Shown here piece by piece: positions 9,323 through 17,018 of a DNA stretch of 64,000 nucleotides (its first letter is position 1; each line of letters opens with the position of its first letter). The notes beneath the pieces are model-generated. The model had not been told where the DNA came from. It was given only the letters and a program-made list of their open reading frames with translations, and made no database searches. The DNA lies in assembly GCA_020718845.1 (NCBI GenBank), contig DYRG01000001.1:1-64000 (forward strand), in the 5' to 3' direction. This DNA is from Thiomargarita sp. Lineage in GTDB: Bacteria; Pseudomonadota; Gammaproteobacteria; Beggiatoales; Beggiatoaceae. The translations under genes were made by a program, and so were the position numbers.

Positions 9323-10204
9323 TTAACGTGCGTTGTAATCAAAACGGCGATGTAATAACATCATCAGGCTTTCTAAACTAATGCCAACCAAACCAATTAC
9401 AAATATCGCTACAAATATCGATGCAACGTTTAAGTTATTCCACTCGTCCCACACAAAGAAACCAATTCCAACGCCACCTGTCAACATTTCTGCTGCAACA
9501 ATTACCATCCATGCCACACTTAAAGAAAGACGCATCCCTGTTAAAATGTGAGGCAAAGTTGCTGGAATTAAAATTTTATGCGTAATTTCAAATGAGTTTA
9601 AACGCAATATTTTCGCAACATTCATATAATCATCTGGAATGGCTTTGACACCCGAAGCCGTATTTAAAATTACTGGCCAAATGCTCGTGATAAAGATTAC
9701 AAAAATTGCCGACGGATTAACCGCTTTAAATAACAATAATCCAATCGGTAGCCATGCCAAGGGACTGACGGGTTTTAATATTTGAATTAAAGGTTGCCAT
9801 GCTTTCGCAAAAGTATTGCTCATTCCCATGAGAAACCCAATCGGAATTCCAATAATTACTGCCATAAAAAAGCCGCTTAAAACCCGACCTAATGAATAGA
9901 GCAACTGCCAACCAATTCCTTTATTATTAGGACCTGCATCATGAAATGGATCAGAAAACAAAGTTACCGCACGATGCCAAGTATCTAATGGCGTTGGCAA
10001 ATCAGTTGCAAACTTTTGTTGAACTATAATCCATACCCCAATGACAATTGCAAAAGTAAGCAACGGTAAAACCAATGTAGTGGTTAAATCACGCCATTGT
10101 TCTTTACGAACTTTCTTTTCGGGTAAAGCTGCTTTTGCTTGCATTGCCGCTAAGGTATAACGATCTGGACGAGAAAGCGGCATTTCATCTAATGAGTTAC
10201 TCAT
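9323..10204 (-). CDS. nrtB: Nitrate ABC transporter permease
   Basis: A 293-residue inner-membrane permease of the BPD_transp_1 family with several hydrophobic segments after a roughly 40-residue soluble N-terminus. The cytoplasmic EAA-like loop (AKILRLNSFEITHKILIPAT) that contacts the ATPase is present. It lies 15 bases after nrtA and 13 bases before the ATPase start, giving the order binding protein, permease, ATPase. NrtB-like proteins work as homodimers; the substrate is inferred from the operon. Confidence 0.9.
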   Translation of the reverse strand: MSNSLDEMPLSRPDRYTLAAMQAKAALPEKKVRKEQWRDLTTTLVLPLLTFAIVIGVWIIVQQKFATDLPTPLDTWHRAVTLFSDPFHDAGPNNKGIGWQLLYSLGRVLSGFFMAVIIGIPIGFLMGMSNTFAKAWQPLIQILKPVSPLAWLPIGLLLFKAVNPSAIFVIFITSIWPVILNTASGVKAIPDDYMNVAKILRLNSFEITHKILIPATLPHILTGMRLSLSVAWMVIVAAEMLTGGVGIGFFVWDEWNNLNVASIFVAIFVIGLVGISLESLMMLLHRRFDYNAR

Positions 10205-10219
10205 TATTTTCTCCTAGTT

Positions 10220-11596
10220 CTAACTATTTAATTTAGCAAGTTCTTCTAAACTAAATTTAGGGGATTTCACCTCAAAATTACTAATATATTCAACGATCTT
10301 TTTCGGATCAAATGTTTTACCATCAAAAAAGAGATCGCTACCCATTTGAATAGGGCTAGTTGCATCATTTAATGTCCAGATTTTGCTATTTGTTCCTTCG
10401 GTTTTTGAATCAATCGTTGGATAAGAAACACCTAGGGCTTTTGCCGCCTCACGATATAAATCTGGACGATAAATACTTTCTGCCGTTGCTTTAATGTTTA
10501 AGGGTTTCTCAATTTGACCCCAACGAATCATTTGACTAATAAACCATTCTGCATGAGAACGCCAAGGAAAAGTCGCTGCATACCGATTGAAAACATTAAA
10601 ATCTTCTAATGGTTTTGCTTTTTCATCTTTCTGATATTGAAATGTACCTGTCATCGACATTTTTACAACATCAATCGGTGCATTTACATAAGACTTATCA
10701 GAAATAATTTTTACTACTTCCATGCGATTTTCTGGCTTATCCATCCATTGAGAAGCTTCAATCATTGCCATTAATAAGGCTTTGTGTGTATTAGGGTTTT
10801 TATCAGCCCATTCTTGAGTTACGCCAAAAACTTTTTCTGGATTATTGTTCCAAATTTCATAGCTGGTAATTAGGATTTTTCCAATCCCCATTGTTACCGC
10901 ACGTTCATTCCAAGGTTCTCCAACACAATAACCCGCAATGTTTTTCGCATTTAAGTTTGAAACCATTTGAGGAGGGGGAATGACAATCATCCGCACATCA
11001 TTATCGGGATCAATACCTGCTGAAGCCATCCAATAACGTAATTGATAATTATGCGTAGAAACAGGAAAAACCATTGCAAACGTCAAAGGTTCTTTACCCA
11101 CTTTCTTTTCTTCATCAATGACTTTTTTCAAGGCTTTTGCAGAAATCGGCGATTGTTTCATAGATTCTGGATCAGCTTTCACCATTTTGTCATACAGTTC
11201 ATTGCTGACAGTAATCGCATTTCCATTTAAATCCATGCTATAGGCTGTAATAGTGGGTTTTGCAATCGCACCTACCCCTAACGTGGCAGCAATTGGCATT
11301 CCCGCTAACATATGCGCACCATCTAATGCACCTAAAGAAACTTTATCACGAATATTTGCCCAAGATGCTTCTTTTGAAATGATAGTTTCTAATCCATATT
11401 TCTTAAAATAGCCTTTCTCATGTGCAATAACGATAGGAGCGCAATCAGTTAGAGGAATAATACCCAAAGTTAATTTAGTTTTCTCTAATTTTTCTCCGCC
11501 TGCTGCGTACACTGAGTTTCTCAAACTAGGTAATACCATTGCTGCACCTCCCGCGATGCTCAAACGTAAAAAGTCACGACGCGAAAATTCTTTCAT
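10220..11596 (-). CDS. nrtA: Nitrate ABC transporter substrate-binding protein, Tat-exported
   Basis: A 458-residue NrtA/CmpA-family binding protein. The N-terminus (KEFSRRDFLRLSIAGGAAM) carries a twin-arginine motif, and cleavage is likely near residue 31. The mature part begins with the family's LGIIPLTDCAPIVIAHEKG stretch. It would capture nitrate in the periplasm for NrtB and the ATPase. It is the first structural gene after the leader terminator. Homology cannot by itself separate nitrate from nitrite or bicarbonate binding; the nir and nas neighbours favour nitrate. Because it is exported it is not the cytoplasmic sensor NasS, which is absent from the window. Confidence 0.9.
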   Translation of the reverse strand: MKEFSRRDFLRLSIAGGAAMVLPSLRNSVYAAGGEKLEKTKLTLGIIPLTDCAPIVIAHEKGYFKKYGLETIISKEASWANIRDKVSLGALDGAHMLAGMPIAATLGVGAIAKPTITAYSMDLNGNAITVSNELYDKMVKADPESMKQSPISAKALKKVIDEEKKVGKEPLTFAMVFPVSTHNYQLRYWMASAGIDPDNDVRMIVIPPPQMVSNLNAKNIAGYCVGEPWNERAVTMGIGKILITSYEIWNNNPEKVFGVTQEWADKNPNTHKALLMAMIEASQWMDKPENRMEVVKIISDKSYVNAPIDVVKMSMTGTFQYQKDEKAKPLEDFNVFNRYAATFPWRSHAEWFISQMIRWGQIEKPLNIKATAESIYRPDLYREAAKALGVSYPTIDSKTEGTNSKIWTLNDATSPIQMGSDLFFDGKTFDPKKIVEYISNFEVKSPKFSLEELAKLNS

Positions 11597-11630
11597 GTTA
11601 ATTTCCTCTCATAATTAAGTAAAATCCAAT

Positions 11631-11678
11631 AAAAAAAGCGTTCAAAATAAGTGAGAGTTTCTCACCTAATTTGAACGC
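11631..11678 (-). terminator. Leader terminator (attenuator) upstream of nrtA
   Basis: The minus strand forms a long hairpin between nasT and nrtA. GCGTTCAAA pairs exactly with TTTGAACGC, and an inner GTGAG/CTCAC adds more pairs (about 17 with one mismatch), followed directly by seven U residues at 11637-11631. It stands 34 bases before the nrtA start, so it would stop transcription of nrt-nir-nas unless relieved. Confidence 0.85.
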
Positions 11679-11692
11679 CTTTGTTCGTTTGT

Positions 11693-11708
11693 AAATCGCC
11701 GTTGATTT
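11693..11708 (-). promoter_or_regulatory. Candidate ANTAR-binding hexaloop hairpin in the nas leader
   Basis: On the minus strand AAATC pairs with GATTT around the six-base loop AACGGC, which has A at position 1 and G at position 4 as in ANTAR RNA targets. A second weak stem at 11674-11689 (AACG/CGTT) uses the first bases of the terminator arm, so forming it would compete with the terminator. That second loop has eight bases and is not canonical. The preceding gene, nasT, encodes the ANTAR protein. Confidence 0.55.
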
Positions 11709-11716
11709 GCGGTTGT

Positions 11717-12289
11717 TTAAGCCAGTAATTCTGCTACATTGATAATTTGTTCAGCAACGTCAATCATTTTCAAATGTTTATCCATTGCCATTCTTCTCAA
11801 GGTTTGATAAGCGGTTTCCTCATCAAAACCTTTGTGTTTCATCAAAATACCTTTTGCTTTTTCGATACTTTTTCTTTCTGCAAGTTTGTGTTTAGTGCTT
11901 TCAAGTTCTTTACACATCGCGTTATATTCACGAAAACGTGCAATTGCAACCTCTAAAATGGCTTTCAAACGTTTCTGACTAAAACCATCCACAACATAAG
12001 CACTAACACCAGCTTTTACAGCAGATTCAATGAGTTGTCGATCATCATTTTCTGCAAGAATTACCACCGGTTTAGCTTGTTCTTTCTTCAAGCTCGTTAG
12101 ATATTCTAACGTGTCCCGATTAGGCGATTCCATATCAATTAAAATAACATCGCACTCGATTTCAAATGTTTTTTTTAATAAATCTTCATTGGTATGAATT
12201 ACCGCAGAAATTTGATAACCCGAATCTAATAAAGCCTGTTTCAATAATGCAGCGCGTCCTCGGTCTTCATCTATCAACATTACTTTCAT
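11717..12289 (-). CDS. nasT: NasT-type ANTAR antiterminator, response-regulator fold
   Basis: A 190-residue protein with an N-terminal receiver domain (VMLIDEDRG, candidate acceptor D52 in ILIDMESPNRD) and a C-terminal ANTAR RNA-binding domain (about 128-187; SIEKAKGILMKHKGFDEETA). NasT-family proteins bind leader hairpins and prevent termination ahead of nitrate assimilation genes, usually controlled by the nitrate-binding NasS. Here nasT heads the operon and its likely target lies in the 120-base gap to nrtA. I start it at the ATG at 12289, after CTGGGG, instead of the in-frame ATG 33 bases upstream, because alignable NasT sequence begins there. No nasS is adjacent. Confidence 0.88.
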   Translation of the reverse strand: MKVMLIDEDRGRAALLKQALLDSGYQISAVIHTNEDLLKKTFEIECDVILIDMESPNRDTLEYLTSLKKEQAKPVVILAENDDRQLIESAVKAGVSAYVVDGFSQKRLKAILEVAIARFREYNAMCKELESTKHKLAERKSIEKAKGILMKHKGFDEETAYQTLRRMAMDKHLKMIDVAEQIINVAELLA

Positions 12290-12353
12290 GATTGACCCCA
12301 GATTTGCAATCCTTTTATCCAATCACTACATTGCAATTAGATTCTTTTAAATC

Positions 12354-12400
12354 GTCACTTCTTTGTGACTTAAATAATTATAAGCAAAGAATCGTGCCAA
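12354..12400 (-). promoter_or_regulatory. Candidate promoter/operator of the nas operon
   Basis: The minus strand has TTGGCACG (12400-12393), a TATAAT box (12382-12377) and an inverted repeat GTCAC-N6-GTGAC (12354-12369) just downstream. The TTGGCACG...TTTGC arrangement resembles a sigma-54 site, but the GG to GC spacing is 11 instead of 10, so a sigma-70 promoter with a weak -35 is preferred. The inverted repeat could be an operator or the first hairpin of the transcript. Confidence 0.35.
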
Positions 12401-12451
12401 TTATCTAATCTATTGATTTTATTTAATTTTTAAAATATACAATAATTCTAA

Positions 12452-12500
12452 TTGCACTAAAAGAATGCATTATATTGGGCAAAATGATTTTTTAGTGCAA
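12452..12500. repeat. 11-bp perfect inverted repeat after the methyltransferase-SDR gene
   Basis: TTGCACTAAAA at 12452-12462 matches TTTTAGTGCAA at 12490-12500, with a 27-base loop. It lies eight bases beyond the stop of the minus-strand gene ending at 12508. It could act as a terminator (U-rich arm) or be a small mobile repeat. Confidence 0.5.
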
Positions 12501-12507
12501 GGGTTAA

Positions 12508-14025
12508 TTATTGGTCACGGGGTTCGATGAGGATTTCGTTGAGGGCGATGTGGGGTTTTGCCGTCACCGCGCCCACAATGCAATCTGCCACATCGAACGG
12601 GCTGAGGAGTTGTGAATCTGATGCCCAGCCGTGTCCGACTTTGAACTGGGGATTTAAGCCAAGCGCGTTGAGGGCTTGAGTGTCGGTATTGTTGTGGATC
12701 AGATCGGTGCGAACATCCCCGGGTTGTATGTCGGTGATTCGAATGCCTTTTCCACGACATTCGTTGCGCAGATTTTGCGATAAGGTGGTGACAAAGGCTT
12801 TCGACGCGCAATACACCGCCAATCCTGCAAACGGCGTTTTAGCGGCATCGCTGCTGATGTTGATGATGTGACCCGATTTTTGTTGCATAAAAGTTGGAAT
12901 CACCGCGCCGATGCAATTCACCACGCCAGAAATGTTGACATCGATGATGTTCGCCCATTCTTCAAAAACGCCGTTTTCCATAAAAGTGTAAAACATGACC
13001 CCCGCCGCGTTGATTAATACGTCGATCCGCCCGAAACGTTCGAGGGTTATTTTAATCAAATCAAGGACTTGTTCACGCAGTGAAACATCGGTCGGCGCGA
13101 CGATACAAATCCCGCCTTGTTCATCGATGAGTTTTTTTAAATCGTTGAGTTTATTGATATTTCTCGCAGCTAAAACGACACTTGCACCTTGGGCAGCCAA
13201 CGCAATCGCCGTCGCTCGACCAATCCCCGACGACGCGCCCGTACAAATCATCACTCGACCTTTCAACTTTTGCGATTGAACGCCATATTTTTGTGCTTGA
13301 ATTACCCAGTAGGTTTTAATACCTGCTTGAATTTCTTGAAGTTTTTGCTTGAACGATGACGCGGTTGAGTCAGATTCAGTGGAAGAAGCGGCGGTTAAAC
13401 GATCAAATTCGGCTTGGGTGTGGCGGGCGTAACGATCCGTATCATTGGACACTTGAACTCGCACAAAAGCATGATTTTCCAGCAGATCGTAATACTCTGA
13501 TTGCATTAATAAATGATAACCTTTGCGTTCGTGTGTGGATTGTTGTTGTTGAGTCAAAGGTTGGGTTGAAATGCCGTAATCAGTGGCGAAAAATTTACCG
13601 TTTGGTTTTAACCATGCTCTAATTCTTTGAAATAATTGATTTTTTTGATCGGCATTGAAATGCAGCAACGCATCTCGACAAATAACATAATCAAAGGAAT
13701 TTTCTTCAAAATCAGCAGCGATCACATCGCCGTGAATGAATTCACATTGGGATGCCGTTTTTTCAGCGACTTGTTTGGCGTGGGCGATCAACGCTGCTTC
13801 GCGGTCGATGCCAATGACTTTAACCCCATGTTTATGCTCAAGATAAAACGCACTGCCGCCCAAACCACAACAAACATCTAAAATGCGCATTCCTGATCCG
13901 AGTGTTTCGTCGGCAAAAAATACGTCGAGATACGCCGCGCCGCCGCAAGACATGAATCCTTCACCAAAGGCTAATTCAAATAATTTTACATTTCCCATGC
14001 TGTATTGTTTTTCAGCGATTGCCAT
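12508..14025 (-). CDS. Fusion of SAM-dependent methyltransferase and short-chain dehydrogenase/reductase
   Basis: A 505-residue two-domain protein. Residues 1 to about 245 form a class I methyltransferase: FGEGFMSCGG resembles the substrate segment of phosphoethanolamine N-methyltransferases, and motif I is ILDVCCGLGG (about 49-58). From about 255 a classical SDR follows, with TGASSGIG (near 262-269), NAAG, a Ser in NISSDAAK and catalytic YCASK (Y near 405, K near 409). An AGGAG site precedes the ATG, which overlaps the aldolase stop (TGATG). The fusion suggests methylation and carbonyl reduction or alcohol oxidation on one intermediate. Substrate unknown. The gene is GC-richer than the nitrate genes beside it. 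Confidence 0.85.
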   Translation of the reverse strand: MAIAEKQYSMGNVKLFELAFGEGFMSCGGAAYLDVFFADETLGSGMRILDVCCGLGGSAFYLEHKHGVKVIGIDREAALIAHAKQVAEKTASQCEFIHGDVIAADFEENSFDYVICRDALLHFNADQKNQLFQRIRAWLKPNGKFFATDYGISTQPLTQQQQSTHERKGYHLLMQSEYYDLLENHAFVRVQVSNDTDRYARHTQAEFDRLTAASSTESDSTASSFKQKLQEIQAGIKTYWVIQAQKYGVQSQKLKGRVMICTGASSGIGRATAIALAAQGASVVLAARNINKLNDLKKLIDEQGGICIVAPTDVSLREQVLDLIKITLERFGRIDVLINAAGVMFYTFMENGVFEEWANIIDVNISGVVNCIGAVIPTFMQQKSGHIINISSDAAKTPFAGLAVYCASKAFVTTLSQNLRNECRGKGIRITDIQPGDVRTDLIHNNTDTQALNALGLNPQFKVGHGWASDSQLLSPFDVADCIVGAVTAKPHIALNEILIEPRDQ

Positions 14026-14648
14026 CACACAACTCCTGATTGTTTAAGATTGTCGAGATACGAACTGGGGCATTCGGGTAATTGAATGTCATTGCCGAGC
14101 ATTTTGGTCATTTTGGCAGCCTGTTCGAGGTTCAATGCGGTGTACAACGCCCATTCCATCGAGTCGCTGCCCAACAAACACCCATGATGCGCCAACAATA
14201 AAACATCAAAACCTTGAGTGAATTGTTCTGCGCAGGCGGCGGCGAGTTGTTGCGTACCCGGTTGAATAAACGGCAATCGAGCGACTTTGCCCGCAAGATA
14301 ATAAGTATGATCAACCGTGATGTTTTTGATAGCGATATTCGCGGTGGCGAGCAAAATCGCGTGTTGAGGGTGAAAATGCAGCAAACATAAAAAATCAGGT
14401 CTGGCTCGATAACCCGCAAGGTGCATAGCAGTTTCAGAAGACGCGCCCGCAGGAACTTCGTCGTCTAATTTAAAAGAAACAAACGAATCCACCTCAAGTT
14501 CATCAAGACACACACCCGACCGCGTAATGGTGATCTCGTTGGTTTGTGCGTCGTAAGTGGAAAGATTGCCCCCATCGGCGATGGTTAACTCTGAGCTGAC
14601 CAGTTTTTTTCCCAATGCGATCAGCTTGTGGAGATTTTTTTTTATCAT
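14025..14648 (-). CDS. Class II aldolase/adducin family protein
   Basis: A 207-residue protein of the zinc-dependent class II aldolase fold (fuculose-/ribulose-phosphate aldolase relatives). The metal ligands are visible as the HFHPQH pair (near residues 93-95) and a later His in LAHHGCL (near 155), with ASSETAMH in the phosphate/active-site region. It would cleave or form a carbon-carbon bond of a hydroxy-carbonyl compound, or decarboxylate or dehydrate one. It sits between the Rieske oxygenase (20 bases upstream) and the fusion enzyme (one-base overlap), so all three probably form one transcript. Specificity cannot be told from sequence. Confidence 0.8.
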   Translation of the reverse strand: MIKKNLHKLIALGKKLVSSELTIADGGNLSTYDAQTNEITITRSGVCLDELEVDSFVSFKLDDEVPAGASSETAMHLAGYRARPDFLCLLHFHPQHAILLATANIAIKNITVDHTYYLAGKVARLPFIQPGTQQLAAACAEQFTQGFDVLLLAHHGCLLGSDSMEWALYTALNLEQAAKMTKMLGNDIQLPECPSSYLDNLKQSGVV

Positions 14649-14668
14649 GATGTGTGCTCGGTTTTTAA

Positions 14669-15823
14669 CTAATCTTGCGATTTGGTTTGAAGATATTGGT
14701 CGATGGCTTTCAAATATAACCCATGAAAATGATGAACGCCGTGTTCAGACGAGCCTTGATCTTTTCCGCTGCACACCACGAAACGTCCGCCTTTTTCGCA
14801 GACAGGCGTTTTCAAACCTCGATGCACGCTTTCAACGATGTCGATGTCTTCTTTTTGTAAAACTTTATCAACATATTCAATGGCTTCCATTTGACCAGCA
14901 TTCGGTGGCGAATTGGGAAAAAAGAAATCAAAAGTTTCGAGGGTCGTTTCTTCATCGACTGGAATGAAATGCCACACCATCCAATTGGGTCCTCCTGGGT
15001 AGCGCAATAATCCCGTGTTGGGCCACAACCACCACAAAAGATGTTCTTGAACAGTCGCCCCTTCAACGTTATAAGCTGAATTGCTGGTCGTGCCAGCGGG
15101 AGAAATTTGGCTGGAATAAATGTCGTAAGTGGTGACTTTGTAATTTTGTATATCAATCAATGACATAAGGTCTTTGTGAGTCGACGCGCAGTGATAACAT
15201 TCCAAGAAATTATCGACGACGATTTTCCAATTGGCTTTCACGCGATAAGTGAGTCGATGCGCGTGGGTTAACGATCCTAAATCAGGGGCACGTTGTTGAA
15301 TTTCTTGAGCTAAATCGCCCGATTGAACGGCTAACGATGCGGCTTCGGGATTAAGATTGACAAACACCATGCTGCAAAATTCTTCAACTTGAACCGGCAT
15401 CATCCCGAAATTGTCGAAATGAAAATCTTCCATCGTATTTGAATGGCGCGCCCCACGCAGTGTTCCGTCTAAATTATAACCCCAAGCATGATAAGGGCAA
15501 ACAAAGACTTTGATATTGCCTTCCCCTTGAACCAGCTCGTGACCCCGATGGCGGCAAACGTTGTAAAAAGCCCGCAACACGCCTTCACGATCCCGAACGG
15601 CAACCATCGATTGCCCTTGAAGATCAAAGGTGACATAATCCCCTGCGTGGCGAAGTTTCTCGATATGACAAACATACTGCCAACTGTTGTAAAACATCGC
15701 TTGTCGCTCGACCTCGAGGAAATCGGGCGCAACATAAGCGCGAGCTGGCAATGAATGCGAACGTTTGGGATCGTCATCAAAATACTCGGCAAGAGTTTGT
15801 AATTCATGCGTTGAAATAGTCAT
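14669..15823 (-). CDS. Rieske non-heme iron oxygenase, choline/carnitine monooxygenase-like
   Basis: A 384-residue ring-hydroxylating-type oxygenase alpha subunit. The Rieske [2Fe-2S] ligands are C90-x-H92 (NVCRHRGHELVQG) and C109-x2-H112 (VCPYHAWGY). The catalytic iron site has D204, H211 and H216 in VDNFLECYHCASTHKDL, plus a later Asp in EDIDIVE. The pattern is close to the choline, glycine-betaine and carnitine monooxygenase group, which oxidise N-methyl or trimethylammonium compounds, but aromatic substrates are not excluded. No reductase or ferredoxin partner is encoded nearby. It heads the three-gene operon with the aldolase and the methyltransferase-SDR fusion. Confidence 0.85.
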   Translation of the reverse strand: MTISTHELQTLAEYFDDDPKRSHSLPARAYVAPDFLEVERQAMFYNSWQYVCHIEKLRHAGDYVTFDLQGQSMVAVRDREGVLRAFYNVCRHRGHELVQGEGNIKVFVCPYHAWGYNLDGTLRGARHSNTMEDFHFDNFGMMPVQVEEFCSMVFVNLNPEAASLAVQSGDLAQEIQQRAPDLGSLTHAHRLTYRVKANWKIVVDNFLECYHCASTHKDLMSLIDIQNYKVTTYDIYSSQISPAGTTSNSAYNVEGATVQEHLLWWLWPNTGLLRYPGGPNWMVWHFIPVDEETTLETFDFFFPNSPPNAGQMEAIEYVDKVLQKEDIDIVESVHRGLKTPVCEKGGRFVVCSGKDQGSSEHGVHHFHGLYLKAIDQYLQTKSQD

Positions 15824-16000
15824 GTTTTGGCTTCCAAAGTGTGAAAAATATTCAAGAGCATCATTTAGATATAAAAACCTGAATTTTATAATAGTTTATT
15901 TTTTTTATCAAATTGTTTTTATTTTTTTTAAGTTACTCTCCATAAAAAGAGATTACAATAGCTAAAACCCTTTTTTCTTTTTAAGAATGTGTGAAATCTA

Positions 16001-16783
16001 ATGTTACTCAATATTCAACACGAAACACGCTATCTGTATGAATATCCTGTTAATTATAGTTTGCAATATTTGCGTTTAACACCGCGTCAAGATTCAAATC
16101 AAAGAACGCTTGATTGGCAAATAATTGTTAATGGAAATAAACAGTTACAGATTGATGGACATGGAAATATCGGTCATTGGTTGACTTTGGATCAACCTCG
16201 CCAAGACATTTCAATTGTCGTGAAAGGTTTGGTAGAAACAAGTGAGCAATTTTGTTTTCAAGAAACTAATAAATTTGCGTCATTAATCTATTTGACAGAA
16301 ACCCCTTTAACGCATTTCAACGCGGATATTCAAGCCTTTACGCAAGAAAATACTAAAAATAGCAAAGATTTAGCAATTTTGGGCGATTTAATGAATGCCA
16401 TCGCCGATCGAATGCAATTTGAAACGGGTTCGAGCCAAGTTCACGACACCGCCTTGCAAGCCTTTGAAAGACAACGAGGTGTTTGCCAAGATTATGCGCA
16501 TTTATTTGTGGCGTGTTGCAAAAGTATAGGAATTTCAGCACGTTATGTTAGCGGTTATTTATTCACGGGCGACGACGGACACCTCGCCAGCCATGCGTGG
16601 GCGGATGCGTGGTTAGAACCTTACGGCTGGGTGAGTTGTGACGCGACTCATCGCATTTTTGCGGGCGAACCCTATTGTCGATTGGCGGTCGGACGCGATT
16701 ATTTAGAAGCCTGTCCCGTACGCGGTGTGCGACAAGGCGGTGGTTTCGAAAAAATGCACGTCCAAGTTCAGGTTCAACAATAA
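16001..16783 (+). CDS. Transglutaminase-like family protein
   Basis: A 260-residue protein with the bacterial transglutaminase N-terminal beta domain (about 1-85; LNIQHETRYLYEYPV) and a transglutaminase/cysteine protease-like core. The candidate triad is Cys in RGVCQDYAHL (near 167), His in ASHAWADAWL (near 204) and Asp in SCDATHR (near 220). There is no signal peptide. Such proteins are often near ATP-grasp or alpha-E partners, but none is present here. The divergent 177-base gap to the Rieske gene must hold promoters for both. The gene turns from AT-rich to GC-richer at about 16390. Confidence 0.82.
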   Translation: MLLNIQHETRYLYEYPVNYSLQYLRLTPRQDSNQRTLDWQIIVNGNKQLQIDGHGNIGHWLTLDQPRQDISIVVKGLVETSEQFCFQETNKFASLIYLTETPLTHFNADIQAFTQENTKNSKDLAILGDLMNAIADRMQFETGSSQVHDTALQAFERQRGVCQDYAHLFVACCKSIGISARYVSGYLFTGDDGHLASHAWADAWLEPYGWVSCDATHRIFAGEPYCRLAVGRDYLEACPVRGVRQGGGFEKMHVQVQVQQ

Positions 16784-16831
16784 AAAATGCAATCATGCAA
16801 AGTGGCGTAAAAGTGAGAGAACAACTGTGAG

Positions 16832-16873
16832 CATCGATAAAACTTATTTATGCACAGTGCGCATTTGTCGATG
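16832..16873. terminator. Hairpin after the transglutaminase gene
   Basis: CATCGATAAA (16832-16841) pairs with TTTGTCGATG (16864-16873) with one wobble, and a further small stem sits inside (TGCACAGTGCGCA). No strict U-tract follows on either strand, so terminator function is uncertain. It lies in the 235-base gap before the che genes. Confidence 0.3.
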
Positions 16874-17018
16874 TATTTTAAGTCTTTCATAAAAGGGCGT
16901 TCAATTGTATTGAAAAGAGAAAGAAAAACCTTGAATAACTTTACTCGTTTTTTCAAATTTTAATTAAGGTTGTAAATTAATTTATAATTCATGGACGTTC
17001 TAAGTGATATAATCAACG

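Noticed and set aside
12376-12400. Sigma-54 promoter (TTGGCACG...TTTGC) upstream of nasT
   Set aside because: GG to GC spacing is one base too long; sigma-54 is strict on this, so it is only noted in the promoter entry.
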